Source of the DNA: Phocaeicola_A sp045647865
GTDB taxonomy: Bacteria; Bacteroidota; Bacteroidia; Bacteroidales; Bacteroidaceae
DNA: 42,498 bases
Assembly (NCBI GenBank): GCA_045647865.1
Contig: JAZRMW010000019.1
Coordinates: 1 to 42,498 of the forward strand
Direction: 5' to 3'
Part shown: piece after piece, positions 24,205 to 31,758 of the stretch
Numbering within the stretch: the first letter of the stretch is position 1
Layout: every line of letters starts with the position of its first letter
Made by a program: the position numbers and the translations under genes
The notes under the pieces: model-generated
What the model saw: only the letters and a program-made list of their open reading frames with translations
What the model was told of the DNA's origin: nothing
The model's database searches: none

Positions 24205-24273
24205 GACAGAAGTACAACATCCACAACAATTACAACACCTTGTGATTAGTATAAACTTTTAAATAAAATCAGA

Positions 24274-24756
24274 ATGAAAACTTATTTTTTATTAGCTATG
24301 CTTTGCATTTCTTTTTGTTGCAAAGCACAAACTGCCACCAATTTTTCTACTAAAATAGAGATTAATGGTATCAAATTAGGATATTCTTATACGATTGAGG
24401 AATTGAAAAAGATATTAGGAACCCCCACACGTTGCTATACATGGGGTGAAGCAGGTGAAGAAGATTTTGGGACAAGTATTACTTTCAAAAACGTAGATAT
24501 ACGTTTGGATTATCGAAATATAGTTGAATACATTTATGCCGATTCTTCGAATTTTACCATTAAACCTTATTCTTTCATCAAGTACGGAGAACCGTTGTCA
24601 CGTATCAATGAGATTCCCAATATTACCGAAAAAAGGAATGGAAAAAATGCGATATGGTTATATATCAACTATGCAGATTGTGACCCCATTTTGGTATTTT
24701 ATAACAAGGACACTCAAAAAATAGTTGGTGTATCAGCTTGGATTGACCTTTATTGA
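24274..24756 (+). CDS. Unknown secreted protein, 160 aa
   Basis: The signal peptide is MKTYFLLAMLCISFCCKAQT, with cleavage likely after KAQ; FCC before KAQ could instead be a lipobox-like site. The mature protein is beta-rich (IEINGIKLGYSYTIEELKKI; DIRLDYRNIVEYIYADSSN; ILVFYNKDTQKIVGVSAWID). TIEELKKILGTPT has the feel of a small outer-membrane-assembly-type repeat module, but I do not assign a family. The gene is more AT-rich than its neighbours, sits alone between repeat arrays and has its own promoter, so recent acquisition is plausible. A hairpin follows at 24767-24807. Confidence 0.7.
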   Translation: MKTYFLLAMLCISFCCKAQTATNFSTKIEINGIKLGYSYTIEELKKILGTPTRCYTWGEAGEEDFGTSITFKNVDIRLDYRNIVEYIYADSSNFTIKPYSFIKYGEPLSRINEIPNITEKRNGKNAIWLYINYADCDPILVFYNKDTQKIVGVSAWIDLY

Positions 24757-24766
24757 TGCCTTAATC

Positions 24767-24807
24767 ACCTCATTCATCATCTACCAATGTATGATGGTGA
24801 ATGAGGT
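24767..24807 (+). terminator. Hairpin after the unknown secreted protein
   Basis: ACCTCATTCA (24767-24776) pairs with TGAATGAGGT (24798-24807), with further partial pairing inside. It starts 10 bp after the stop, followed by AGTTCTTTTGC. Its right half recurs at 23665-23687 with two differences. Confidence 0.6.
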
Positions 24808-24856
24808 AGTTCTTTTGCAATTTAGTTGAAAAGGTGTAAGAACAGACCTAAAAAAT

Positions 24857-24944
24857 GAACATATGTCCAAGTGTCAACGAACTTATGTTCAAATGCCAAC
24901 GAACATAGGTTCGTGGTTATTTGAACCTATATTCTTGTCTTTTC
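24857..24944. repeat. Array C: tandem 22-bp units with core GAAC-N4-GTTC
   Basis: Units start at 24857, 24879, 24901 and 24923, exactly 22 bp apart. Cores are GAACATATGTCC, GAACTTATGTTC, GAACATAGGTTC and GAACCTATATTC, giving a near-palindrome GAACNTANGTTC. The 10-bp tails of the first two are similar (CAAGTGTCAAC-like). It lies between the 3' ends of two converging genes. Confidence 0.8.
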
Positions 24945-24972
24945 CTGATTCCAACAAAATTGCAGAAGAACC

Positions 24973-25026
24973 ACTCTAATTAAACAAATAGAGTTTAACT
25001 GAGTCAACCTACGACATCAATAAAAC
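24973..25026. repeat. Dispersed element, copy 2
   Basis: ACTCTAATTAAA, a short variable piece, GTTTAACTGAGTCAACCTAC, then a block ending ATCAATAAAAC. It matches the copy at 2462-2513 except for a few substitutions. It lies 29 bp from array C, and ends 12 bp before the stop of the converging aldolase gene. Confidence 0.65.
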
Positions 25027-25037
25027 CCTACTATACT

Positions 25038-26078
25038 TTATAGATTATTCAAAGCCTCAATCAGTGTATCCACATTCTCATCGCGAGTAGCCCAACTGGT
25101 ACAGATTCGTACGGCTGTAAGGTTGCCCTCCAACGGCTCCCAAGGGGAAAGGACAAAATGTTGTGAAAGCTGGTCGAGTATCTCATTGGGAAGGATGACA
25201 AACTGTTGATTGGTGGGGCTATCCACCATCAGACGGAAACCTTTCGCTTGCAAAGTTTCTTTGATGCGGAGTGCTTGGGCAACTGCGCGACGAGCTATTT
25301 CGAAATAGAGTCCATCTGAAAACAATGTCTCGAACTGAATACCTAACAATCGTCCTTTGGCCAACATTCCGCCATGCCTTTTGATGCTATAGCGGAAATC
25401 ACGTTTCAATGCACCGGTTGTAATGACTACCGCTTCACCGAAAAGGGCACCCACCTTAGTGCCACCAATATAGAACACATCGGCCAAATCGGCCAGTTGG
25501 GGAAGAGTAACATCGCACACGGGCGAGCATAAGCCATATCCTAAACGGGCTCCGTCAATGAACAGCCAAAGAGAATATTGGTTACAGACCTCACGAATCG
25601 CTTGCAGTTCTGCCAAAGAGTAGATGGTTCCTACTTCGGTGGGAAACGACAGATAGACCATGCCTGGTTGCACCATGTGTTCGGGGCCGTCTTCGGCATA
25701 ATGACGTTTCATCGTAGCATCAATCTGTGCTGCTGTAATCTTGCCATCGGCATTGGGAAGTGCCAACACTTTGTGTCCGGTAGCTTCGATAGCTCCTGTC
25801 TCGTGCACATTGATGTGTCCCGTATCGGCCGCAATCACTCCCTGATAAGGACGCAGAAGATGAGATATCACCGTGGTGTTAGCCTGTGTGCCTCCTACCA
25901 GGAAATGTACATCAGCTTCGGGACTCTGACAAATTTTGCGTATCAATTCACGAGCATGTCGGCAATGGGGGTCTTCACCATAACCCACCGTCTGCTCCAT
26001 ATTAGTTTCCATCAAACGTTGCATGATCAAGGGGTGTGCCCCCTCGTTGTAGTCACATTGGAATTGTATTTTTTGCAT
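25038..26078 (-). CDS. Low-specificity threonine aldolase / beta-eliminating lyase family
   Basis: This PLP enzyme of the aromatic amino acid beta-eliminating lyase/threonine aldolase family cleaves L-threonine (or allo-threonine) to glycine and acetaldehyde. From the ATG at 26076-26078 (MQKIQFQCDYNEGAHPLIMQRL) it is 346 aa, normal for the family. Motifs include YGEDPHCRHARELI, FLVGGTQANTTVISHLL, HINVHETGAIEATGHKV and IDGARLGYGL. The PLP lysine lies in FYIGGTKVGALFGEAVV. Longer starts (MNHMQK, or a start near 26135) cross the -7 box at 26098-26105. Probably monocistronic. Confidence 0.9.
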   Translation of the reverse strand: MQKIQFQCDYNEGAHPLIMQRLMETNMEQTVGYGEDPHCRHARELIRKICQSPEADVHFLVGGTQANTTVISHLLRPYQGVIAADTGHINVHETGAIEATGHKVLALPNADGKITAAQIDATMKRHYAEDGPEHMVQPGMVYLSFPTEVGTIYSLAELQAIREVCNQYSLWLFIDGARLGYGLCSPVCDVTLPQLADLADVFYIGGTKVGALFGEAVVITTGALKRDFRYSIKRHGGMLAKGRLLGIQFETLFSDGLYFEIARRAVAQALRIKETLQAKGFRLMVDSPTNQQFVILPNEILDQLSQHFVLSPWEPLEGNLTAVRICTSWATRDENVDTLIEALNNL

Positions 26079-26097
26079 ATGGTTCATATTTTTGATG

Positions 26098-26105
26098 CAA
26101 AAATA
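26098..26105 (-). promoter_or_regulatory. -7 box of the aldolase gene
   Basis: TATTTTTG reads on the minus strand, 19 bp before the chosen ATG. The TTTG upstream is 27 bp away, longer than usual, so confidence is moderate. It rules out the longest possible start. Confidence 0.45.
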
Positions 26106-26212
26106 CAATGATTTGAATGATTTCCTGTGCGACAAACATGGCTTTTTGTATATTTACCGAAAAAAACATCCGGTTATGACGATACGAGGTGTCATCATGT
26201 TTTTTTTAACTA

Positions 26213-26246
26213 AAAAAAAGTGAAGCCCCCGCTAATGGGTTCTTCA
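26213..26246 (-). terminator. Terminator of the DUF4827-glmM operon
   Basis: On the minus strand GTGAAGAACCC pairs with GGGGGCTTCAC (6 bp outer, then GC pairs), loop ATTAGC, followed by a run of T residues. It starts 27 bp past the glmM stop. Confidence 0.85.
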
Positions 26247-26273
26247 CTCTTTGTTATTCTTGACACAATCCGT

Positions 26274-27659
26274 TTATACCAAGCTATAGACAACGTCCAT
26301 GATTTGCTTGCCAAGTTCATCAGCAGCCTCCATGGTAGATGCTTCACTATATACACGGATGATGGGTTCGGTATTACTCTTGCGCAAGTGTACCCAACGG
26401 TCGGGGAAGTCAATCTTCACACCGTCGATATCGTTGACCTGCTCGTTCTTATAGAGTTCCTTCACCTTGGCAAGGATAAGATCCACATCGGTTTCGGGAG
26501 TCAGGTCAATACGGTTCTTGGCAATGAAGTAAGGGGGATAAGTGGCGCGAAGCTGGCTGACAGTCAATCCCTCGTGTGCCAGATGGCTAAGGAAAAGGGC
26601 TATACCCACGAGGGCATCGCGTCCGTAGTGGCTGGCAGGATAGATAACTCCACCGTTTCCTTCACCTCCGATAACAGCATTGGTCTCTTTCATCTTGGTA
26701 GTGACATTCACTTCGCCTACGGCTGCGGCATTGTACTGCTGACCGTACTTGGCAGTGACATCACGCAAGGCACGGGTGCTACTGAGGTTGCTGACCGTAT
26801 TTCCGGGAGTATGTTTCAATACGTAGTCGGCCACAGTAACGAGGGTGTATTCCTCGCCATACATCTCACCATTCTCACAAATCATAGCCAAACGATCCAC
26901 ATCAGGGTCAACCACGAAGGCTACGTCGTGTGCACCCTTCTTCATCAAGCCCATGATGTCGCCAAGATTCTTCTCAAGAGGCTCAGGATTGTGTTGGAAA
27001 TCACCCGTAGGTTCCCCATAAAGAACCTCAACCTGCTGTACTCCCAATTGATTGAGAAGTTTGGGAAGGATAATACCTCCGACAGAGTTGACGGCATCGA
27101 CAGCCACCTTGAAGTTGGCTTTGCGAATCGCTTCTACATCCACGAGGTCAAGCGCCAATACGGCATCAATATGTTTCTGGTCGTAAGTATTGTCTTCGGT
27201 ATATCTACCCAAATTTTCCACATCGGCATAGTCAAAATCTTCGGCATCGGCAATGCGCAACACTTCATTACCCTCAGCAGCATTGAGGAACTCACCATGC
27301 TCGTTGAGGAGCTTCAAGGCATTCCATTGACGGGGATTATGGCTGGCTGTAAGGATGATACCTCCACAAGCTCCTTCCATAGCTACAGCCAATTCTGTAG
27401 TAGGGGTAGAAGCAAGACCTATGTTGACTACATCGAAGCCCATACCCATGAGGGTACCGCACACGATATTTTTCACCATCTCGCCTGAGATACGTGCGTC
27501 GCGGCCAACGACAATCTTATTACTTGTTACTTTGGTGGTGCGACGGATGAATGTGGCATACGCCGAAGTGAACTTCACTACATCAAGCGGGGTCAAACCC
27601 TCGCCTACGGCTCCGCCAATCGTACCGCGGATACCGGAAATAGATTTGATAAGTGTCAT
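26274..27659 (-). CDS. glmM: Phosphoglucosamine mutase (alpha-D-phosphohexomutase family)
   Basis: The product is expected to convert glucosamine-6-P to glucosamine-1-P for UDP-GlcNAc synthesis. It is 461 aa. The four-domain phosphohexomutase pattern is intact: the phosphoserine loop ILTASHNPRQWNALK (S106), metal-binding VVDPDVDRLAM (D251, D253, D255), the sugar loop GGEGNGGVIYP, and the phosphate-binding RKSNTEPIIRVYSEAS near the C-terminus. The N-terminal SISGIRGTIGG is typical. GEGNGG instead of GEQSGH is common in Bacteroidota/archaeal-type enzymes, so phosphoglucomutase/mannomutase activity cannot be excluded. Its ATG overlaps the DUF4827 stop by 4 bp. Confidence 0.8.
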   Translation of the reverse strand: MTLIKSISGIRGTIGGAVGEGLTPLDVVKFTSAYATFIRRTTKVTSNKIVVGRDARISGEMVKNIVCGTLMGMGFDVVNIGLASTPTTELAVAMEGACGGIILTASHNPRQWNALKLLNEHGEFLNAAEGNEVLRIADAEDFDYADVENLGRYTEDNTYDQKHIDAVLALDLVDVEAIRKANFKVAVDAVNSVGGIILPKLLNQLGVQQVEVLYGEPTGDFQHNPEPLEKNLGDIMGLMKKGAHDVAFVVDPDVDRLAMICENGEMYGEEYTLVTVADYVLKHTPGNTVSNLSSTRALRDVTAKYGQQYNAAAVGEVNVTTKMKETNAVIGGEGNGGVIYPASHYGRDALVGIALFLSHLAHEGLTVSQLRATYPPYFIAKNRIDLTPETDVDLILAKVKELYKNEQVNDIDGVKIDFPDRWVHLRKSNTEPIIRVYSEASTMEAADELGKQIMDVVYSLV

Positions 27660-28273
27660 CTTACTTTCTGATAAGTTATTTCGTAAAAACAGGGATATAC
27701 ATAAGAGGAAGCTTTGGATTGTCCTTCGCTATGGGGAACAATCAGACGTACTTTTGGGAAACCTGAAAGCATGAATTTCAAACGGATATAAGGCATTGGC
27801 ATCATCCAACCCGAGGGAACAGGACTTCCATATGCAGACAACATATAACCCGATGTAAAGGAACCCGTATAGGAACCTCCCTTATTCTCTATCGTCATCA
27901 CATCATGATTCGAGGCATCGAAGATATTGCCTGTAAGGGTATCCATATCCTTGATGTTCATTTCTATATACCGTACATTAATTTCTGCACGCTCACCATC
28001 AGCCAACGGTTCTCCCTCACCCTTGCGGACAATCTGCATATAGACTCCTTTGTCTTTGAAAAGTACGTATTCGTTCTTCAATGTATCGGTAACAGAATCC
28101 TGTTCACAGAATTGCTCGAAGGAGATAACATTGATACCTTCAGATTCGATATAAGCCTCTATGGCCTTACGTTCCTTTTCCTTCATCTCGGCATAGGTCT
28201 CTGTGTCATCACAAGCCACAAAAAGATTGCCCACAACTGCTAAGGCAAGAAACAAATGGATGATTTTCTTCAT
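27656..28273 (-). CDS. DUF4827-family lipoprotein, 205 aa
   Basis: Start at the ATG at 28271-28273. The longer frame runs through the -7 box at 28306-28313. The signal peptide MKKIIHLFLALAVVGNLFVACDD ends in a lipobox (LFVAC, Cys21). The mature part is helical (MKEKERKAIEAYIESEGINV), then a beta-rich region with an FKBP-like flavour (VRKGEGEPLADGERAEINVRY; PMPYIRLKFMLSGFPKVRLIVP), resembling a degenerate peptidyl-prolyl isomerase fold. DUF4827 is a Bacteroidota family of unknown function. It is the first gene of a two-gene unit with glmM. A surface or periplasmic lipoprotein location is inferred. Confidence 0.82.
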   Translation of the reverse strand: MKKIIHLFLALAVVGNLFVACDDTETYAEMKEKERKAIEAYIESEGINVISFEQFCEQDSVTDTLKNEYVLFKDKGVYMQIVRKGEGEPLADGERAEINVRYIEMNIKDMDTLTGNIFDASNHDVMTIENKGGSYTGSFTSGYMLSAYGSPVPSGWMMPMPYIRLKFMLSGFPKVRLIVPHSEGQSKASSYVYPCFYEITYQKVR

Positions 28274-28305
28274 AGATAATCTCTTGATATATATTTTTTC
28301 GGCCG

Positions 28306-28313
28306 CAAAAGTA
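28306..28313 (-). promoter_or_regulatory. -7 box of the DUF4827-glmM operon
   Basis: TACTTTTG reads on the minus strand, 32 bp before the DUF4827 ATG. There is no clear TTTG at the -33 position. It excludes the longer start for DUF4827. Confidence 0.5.
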
Positions 28314-28366
28314 CAAAAAACGGAATAAATCTCCATCATCCTTTGCTGGCAATTAGTGATATATAA

Positions 28367-29401
28367 CTATTTTTTTAGCAAAAGAGGTTGATATTTCACT
28401 AAAGCAGCCTTAAAACGTTGCAAAGCCTCGTCCATCGTGCCATAGACTTCACCTCCTGAGGCGTTGAGGTGTCCTCCTCCGCCAAAAAAATCAGCTGCCA
28501 CCTGGTTGCAGGGGAAACTGCCCGTAGAACGCAACGAGACTTTTATCATATTCTTCTCAGTATCCTCGCGTAAGAATACGGAGAAACAGATACCTTTCAT
28601 CTGCAAAGGCAAATTCACAAAACCTTCGGCATCACCACGCATGAAATTGAAACGGCGTTGCTCTTCCTTCGACAGGGTGATAAGGGCTGAACGAAACTCG
28701 GGATAGACATGCATCTGCGTGAGAACATGTCCCATCATCCGCAAACGACCTTCGGAATAGGTATGGAACACCTTGCGATAAATCAGATCCTTGTCTATTC
28801 CTTTACTGAGCAACTGACTGATGATGTAATAGATCTCAGGATTGTTAGAATTGTATGTGAAGGCTCCAGTATCGGTCATCATGCCGGTATAGATACACTC
28901 GGCACAAGAGGGAGTTATATCCTCGAAGTAACCCAAACGGCATATCAGACGGAACACCAATTCGGAGGTGGAGGAGATGTGTGGATGGGAAATGGTAATG
29001 TGACAAAATTCCTCGGGATCAAGGTGATGGTCAATCAACACCTTGCGGGCCGGAGATGCCTCTACGGATGAAGCCATCGCATCAATACGCTTCAAAGCAT
29101 TGAAGTCCAAGCAACAGATGACATCAGCCTCAGCAATGAGTTTGTCTGCTTCTTCGGGATGCTTGTCATATCGAAGGATGGTTTGAGACCCATTCATCCA
29201 TTGGAGGAAATCGGGATAAGCATTGGGAACTATGACACGTACCTCCTTATCTTGTGTCTTGAGGAAATGGGCCAATCCCAATGAAGAGCCTATGGCATCT
29301 CCATCGGGAAATACATGTGAGACAATCACAAATGTCTCTGCCTTGTCCAACCACTTGGCAAAATGATCCACATTGGCTTGAAGAATGATTTTACTTAACA
29401 T
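28367..29401 (-). CDS. DHH-family phosphoesterase (NrnA-like oligoribonuclease/pAp phosphatase)
   Basis: The product hydrolyses short oligoribonucleotides and/or 3'-phosphoadenosine-5'-phosphate. The 344-aa product has the DHH metal motifs VSHVFPDGDAIGSSLG, ICCLDFN and VLIDHHLDPEEF, plus the DTG motif MMTDTGAF. A C-terminal DHHA1 domain includes FFGGGGHLNASGG. All metal-binding Asp/His are present. It overlaps the 3' end of ybeY by 11 bp, so coupling is likely. It lies on the minus strand between ybeY and the DUF4827 promoter. The name nrnA is avoided because Bacteroidota orthology is not proven here. Confidence 0.9.
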   Translation of the reverse strand: MLSKIILQANVDHFAKWLDKAETFVIVSHVFPDGDAIGSSLGLAHFLKTQDKEVRVIVPNAYPDFLQWMNGSQTILRYDKHPEEADKLIAEADVICCLDFNALKRIDAMASSVEASPARKVLIDHHLDPEEFCHITISHPHISSTSELVFRLICRLGYFEDITPSCAECIYTGMMTDTGAFTYNSNNPEIYYIISQLLSKGIDKDLIYRKVFHTYSEGRLRMMGHVLTQMHVYPEFRSALITLSKEEQRRFNFMRGDAEGFVNLPLQMKGICFSVFLREDTEKNMIKVSLRSTGSFPCNQVAADFFGGGGHLNASGGEVYGTMDEALQRFKAALVKYQPLLLKK

Positions 29402-29813
29402 ATATCTTTTTCTTTAATGCTCGATTCTCAGCAGCTTCCATCACTTCACGTTCACCGGGTCCTTTGTCATCAATGCCGCAAAGGTGAAGGATTCCGTGGA
29501 TGATGACACGATACAACTCACGCTCATAATCCTGTCCGAACTGTTCGGCATTGGTGCGCACTGTATCAAGGCTAATAAAGAGGTCACCACTAATCGTGTC
29601 CTCCTCAGAGTAGTCAAAAGTAATGATGTCGGTATAGTAATCGTGTTGCAAATACTCGCGATTCACTTCCAGGATGCGTTCATCATCGCAGAAAATGTAA
29701 GCCACTTCGCCGACACGCTTACCGTACTCGGCCGCTACAGCCTTAATCCACGCGTTATTATCACGTTTTTTGATTGCAGGGAGTTTCACTCCATCAGTTT
29801 GATAAGTAATCAT
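29391..29813 (-). CDS. ybeY: Endoribonuclease YbeY (rRNA maturation)
   Basis: The 140-aa product is a cytosolic metal-dependent RNase for 16S rRNA 3'-end maturation and ribosome quality control. The zinc motif is HGILHLCGIDDKGPGE (HxxxHxxGxxH-type, with the third position changed to D as in many Bacteroidota), preceded by ITFDYSEEDTISGDLFISL. The third ligand may be Asp here, so exact metal geometry is uncertain. The DHH gene overlaps its end. Upstream is a repeat spacer (29817-29856) and the 3' end of the SpmAB-like gene. Confidence 0.93.
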   Translation of the reverse strand: MITYQTDGVKLPAIKKRDNNAWIKAVAAEYGKRVGEVAYIFCDDERILEVNREYLQHDYYTDIITFDYSEEDTISGDLFISLDTVRTNAEQFGQDYERELYRVIIHGILHLCGIDDKGPGEREVMEAAENRALKKKIYVK

Positions 29814-29816
29814 CTT

Positions 29817-29856
29817 TTAATTATGAATTATAAATTATGAATGATGAATGATTCTT
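29817..29856. repeat. AATTATGAATTATAAATTA word repeat, copy 1
   Basis: GAATTATAAATTATGAATGA then TGAAT at 29825-29849 matches 34127-34151 at 24 of 25 positions. Here it lies between the SpmAB-like gene and ybeY. The words ATTATGAATT and ATGATGAATG follow one another with near-8-10 bp spacing. Confidence 0.65.
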
Positions 29857-29878
29857 CTATCGATAATCAGGGTATGAG

Positions 29879-31108
29879 TCAAAAAAACAGGTAACATATA
29901 AACAAGGCAGCCATAATTCCTGCCGCATCGGCCAAAAGACCACAGGGAACCGCATGACGCGTCTTACTGATGCCCACACTCCCAAAATAAACGGCAAGGA
30001 TATAGAAGGTTGTATCCGTAGAGCCTTGAAACAGGCATGCCAACCGGCCAACAAAGGAATCAGCCCCGTATGTCTGCATGGCATCTACCATCAGTCCACG
30101 GGCACCACTACCGCTCAAAGGTTTCATCAGAGCTGTCGGAAGTGCACCCACGAACTCCGTATCAAAGCCCAAGAAGGCCACTAATGCAGCGACACCATCG
30201 AGCAACATATCCATAGCACCCGAAGCACGAAAAACGGCGATAGCCACCAATACGGCGACCAAATAAGGGATGATACGTACAGCCGTAGTGAACCCTTCCT
30301 TGGCACCTTCCACAAAGGCATCATAAACATTGACACGCATTCGCATACCTGCTACGATAAAGCCTATAATAATAAGGAATAGGAAAATATTCGCCACCTG
30401 TCCCGAATAGAGGTCCATTTGCTCACGCGACAATTGGCTTACTCCCCAGATAATTAATCCTACGGCAGCACACATTCCTCCAATGATTGTCAACATCGTA
30501 CGATTAAACAAATTGATGCGTTGGTAAAGACAGACACTTATCATACCCACAATCGTAGAGAAAAATGTGGCAAGCAGAATGGGTACAAACACATCCGTCG
30601 GTTGGGCAGCCCCCATCTGTGCACGATAAACCATCACACTGACGGGAATCAGAGTCAATCCCGACGTATTCAGCACAAGGAACATAATCATGGGATTCGT
30701 AGCCGTATCCTTACGTGTATTCAATTCCTGAAGTTGCTCCATAGCCTTCAAGCCAAGAGGAGTTGCCGCATTGTCAAGCCCCAACATATTGGCAGAGATA
30801 TTCATAAAAATAGTGCCTGTCACCGGATGCCCCTTCGGTATATCGGGAAACAAACGACAAAAAAGCGGACTCATCCATCGGGCCAACATATCAACCACTC
30901 CACCACGCTCGCCAATCTTCATGATTCCAAGCCAAAGACTGAGTACACCTGTCAAACCTATCGAAATAGTGAAAGCAGTTTCTGCCGAGCTGAACGTAGA
31001 ATTCATCATGGCGGGGAAAACCTCCACATCGCCAAAGAACACCAACTTGACAACTGCCACCACAAAGGCTATCAGAAAAAATGCAATCCAAATATAATTA
31101 AGCACCAT
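29879..31108 (-). CDS. Nucleoside-recognition (SpmA-SpmB fusion-type) membrane protein
   Basis: The 409-aa product has about eight hydrophobic segments in two halves. The first contains TGTIFMNISANMLGLDNAATP, a SpmA signature. The second contains SGSGARGLMVDAMQTYGADS then FQGSTDTTFYILAVYFGSVG, a SpmB signature. These are normally two sporulation-linked genes in Firmicutes; here they form one polypeptide, and Bacteroides does not sporulate. The family carries a nucleoside-recognition/Gate domain, so transport is suggested. The GGVVDMLARWMSPLFCRLFP segment is typical. The start at 31108 fits the -7 box at 31159-31166. Confidence 0.87.
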   Translation of the reverse strand: MVLNYIWIAFFLIAFVVAVVKLVFFGDVEVFPAMMNSTFSSAETAFTISIGLTGVLSLWLGIMKIGERGGVVDMLARWMSPLFCRLFPDIPKGHPVTGTIFMNISANMLGLDNAATPLGLKAMEQLQELNTRKDTATNPMIMFLVLNTSGLTLIPVSVMVYRAQMGAAQPTDVFVPILLATFFSTIVGMISVCLYQRINLFNRTMLTIIGGMCAAVGLIIWGVSQLSREQMDLYSGQVANIFLFLIIIGFIVAGMRMRVNVYDAFVEGAKEGFTTAVRIIPYLVAVLVAIAVFRASGAMDMLLDGVAALVAFLGFDTEFVGALPTALMKPLSGSGARGLMVDAMQTYGADSFVGRLACLFQGSTDTTFYILAVYFGSVGISKTRHAVPCGLLADAAGIMAALFICYLFF

Positions 31109-31158
31109 AACAGAATCTTTTAAGGTGACTTCTACAATTTCGCACCTCTTTAAGGTGG

Positions 31159-31166
31159 CAAATATA
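31159..31166 (-). promoter_or_regulatory. -7 box of the SpmAB-like gene
   Basis: TATATTTG on the minus strand, about 50 bp before the ATG. No clear -33. It is back to back with the SUI1-gene box at 31188-31195. Confidence 0.5.
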
Positions 31167-31187
31167 CGGCTTTTAAATTAAATTTCG

Positions 31188-31195
31188 TACATTTG
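31188..31195 (+). promoter_or_regulatory. -7 box of the SUI1-like gene
   Basis: TACATTTG is 19-25 bp before the start codon. The -33 position reads TATA rather than TTTG. Confidence 0.5.
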
Positions 31196-31214
31196 CAACC
31201 CATAAACTACAAGA

Positions 31215-31559
31215 ATGGATATGAAAAATAACGATTGGAAAGAACGATTAGGCATGGTGTACTCCACAAATCCCGACTTTCAGTTTGTCACTAACGATGA
31301 ACCCGAAGTGGAGACTTTACCCAAAAACCAGCAACGCCTGCGAGTAAGAATAGAAAAAAACGGACGCGGAGGAAAGACAGCAACCCTCATTGCCGGATTC
31401 ATCGGCACTGAATCAGACTTGAAGGAACTGGGCAAATGGCTCAAAGGCCGTTTAGGAGTAGGCGGAAGTGCCAAGGAAGGAGAAATACTGATACAAGGTG
31501 ACTTCAAGCAACGGGTCATCGACTTACTGAAGACTGACGGATATACACAAACCAAATAA
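31215..31559 (+). CDS. SUI1/eIF1-family (YciH-like) translation factor
   Basis: The 114-aa product has the SUI1 core: LRVRIEKNGRGGKTATLIAG then LKELGKWLKGRLGVGGSAKEGEI and IQGDFKQRVIDLLKTDGY. The basic NGRGGK loop is the family hallmark. Bacterial members are annotated as stress-response translation initiation proteins. MDM and MKN are both possible starts (31215 or 31221), differing by two residues. Cytosolic, in a single-gene unit with its own -7 box. Confidence 0.9.
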   Translation: MDMKNNDWKERLGMVYSTNPDFQFVTNDEPEVETLPKNQQRLRVRIEKNGRGGKTATLIAGFIGTESDLKELGKWLKGRLGVGGSAKEGEILIQGDFKQRVIDLLKTDGYTQTK

Positions 31560-31683
31560 GCAATCGCTAAAAACCCGATTAAAACAGATTCCCCCAAACA
31601 AAGCAGTCATCAAATTTGGGTTAAAAATATCAAAAGTTAACGAGAATCACACGCGGATGTTCGCCCGTGAGAAGAAAAGGATG

Positions 31684-31691
31684 TATCTTTG
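31684..31691 (+). promoter_or_regulatory. -7 box of rsfS-ftsH
   Basis: TATCTTTG lies 67 bp before the rsfS ATG. The -33 region has only GTTCG at about 31659, so this is a moderate call. Confidence 0.5.
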
Positions 31692-31758
31692 CAACCTTTT
31701 TAAGAAGTTGATTGTCTTAATATAAAGTATTCAAGAAAATAATTCAAAATAAAAGAGC

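Larger units (their letters stand above)
23201..24273. other. 1.07 kb repeat-rich spacer (possible degraded island)
   Basis: In order: a 22-nt hairpin (23250-23271), a 23-24 bp tandem array bracketed by inverted repeats (23306-23438), a GTAGGGACGAGG-type string (about 23550), a 23-bp perfect inverted repeat (23593-23659), a 62-aa open frame of uncertain reality (23671-23859), a promoter (24053-24083) and a leader with a tight hairpin. It is AT-rich. I see no full gene before 24274. Confidence 0.7.

Noticed and set aside
23932..24249. 105-aa plus-strand open frame
   Set aside because: It starts before, and runs across, a good promoter; composition is that of AT-rich spacer and no domain is seen.
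24160..24250. TPP-type riboswitch suggested by GATGCTGAGA in the leader
   Set aside because: The second conserved part of the thiamine aptamer (GAACCTGA and following) is absent and the downstream gene is not thiamine related.
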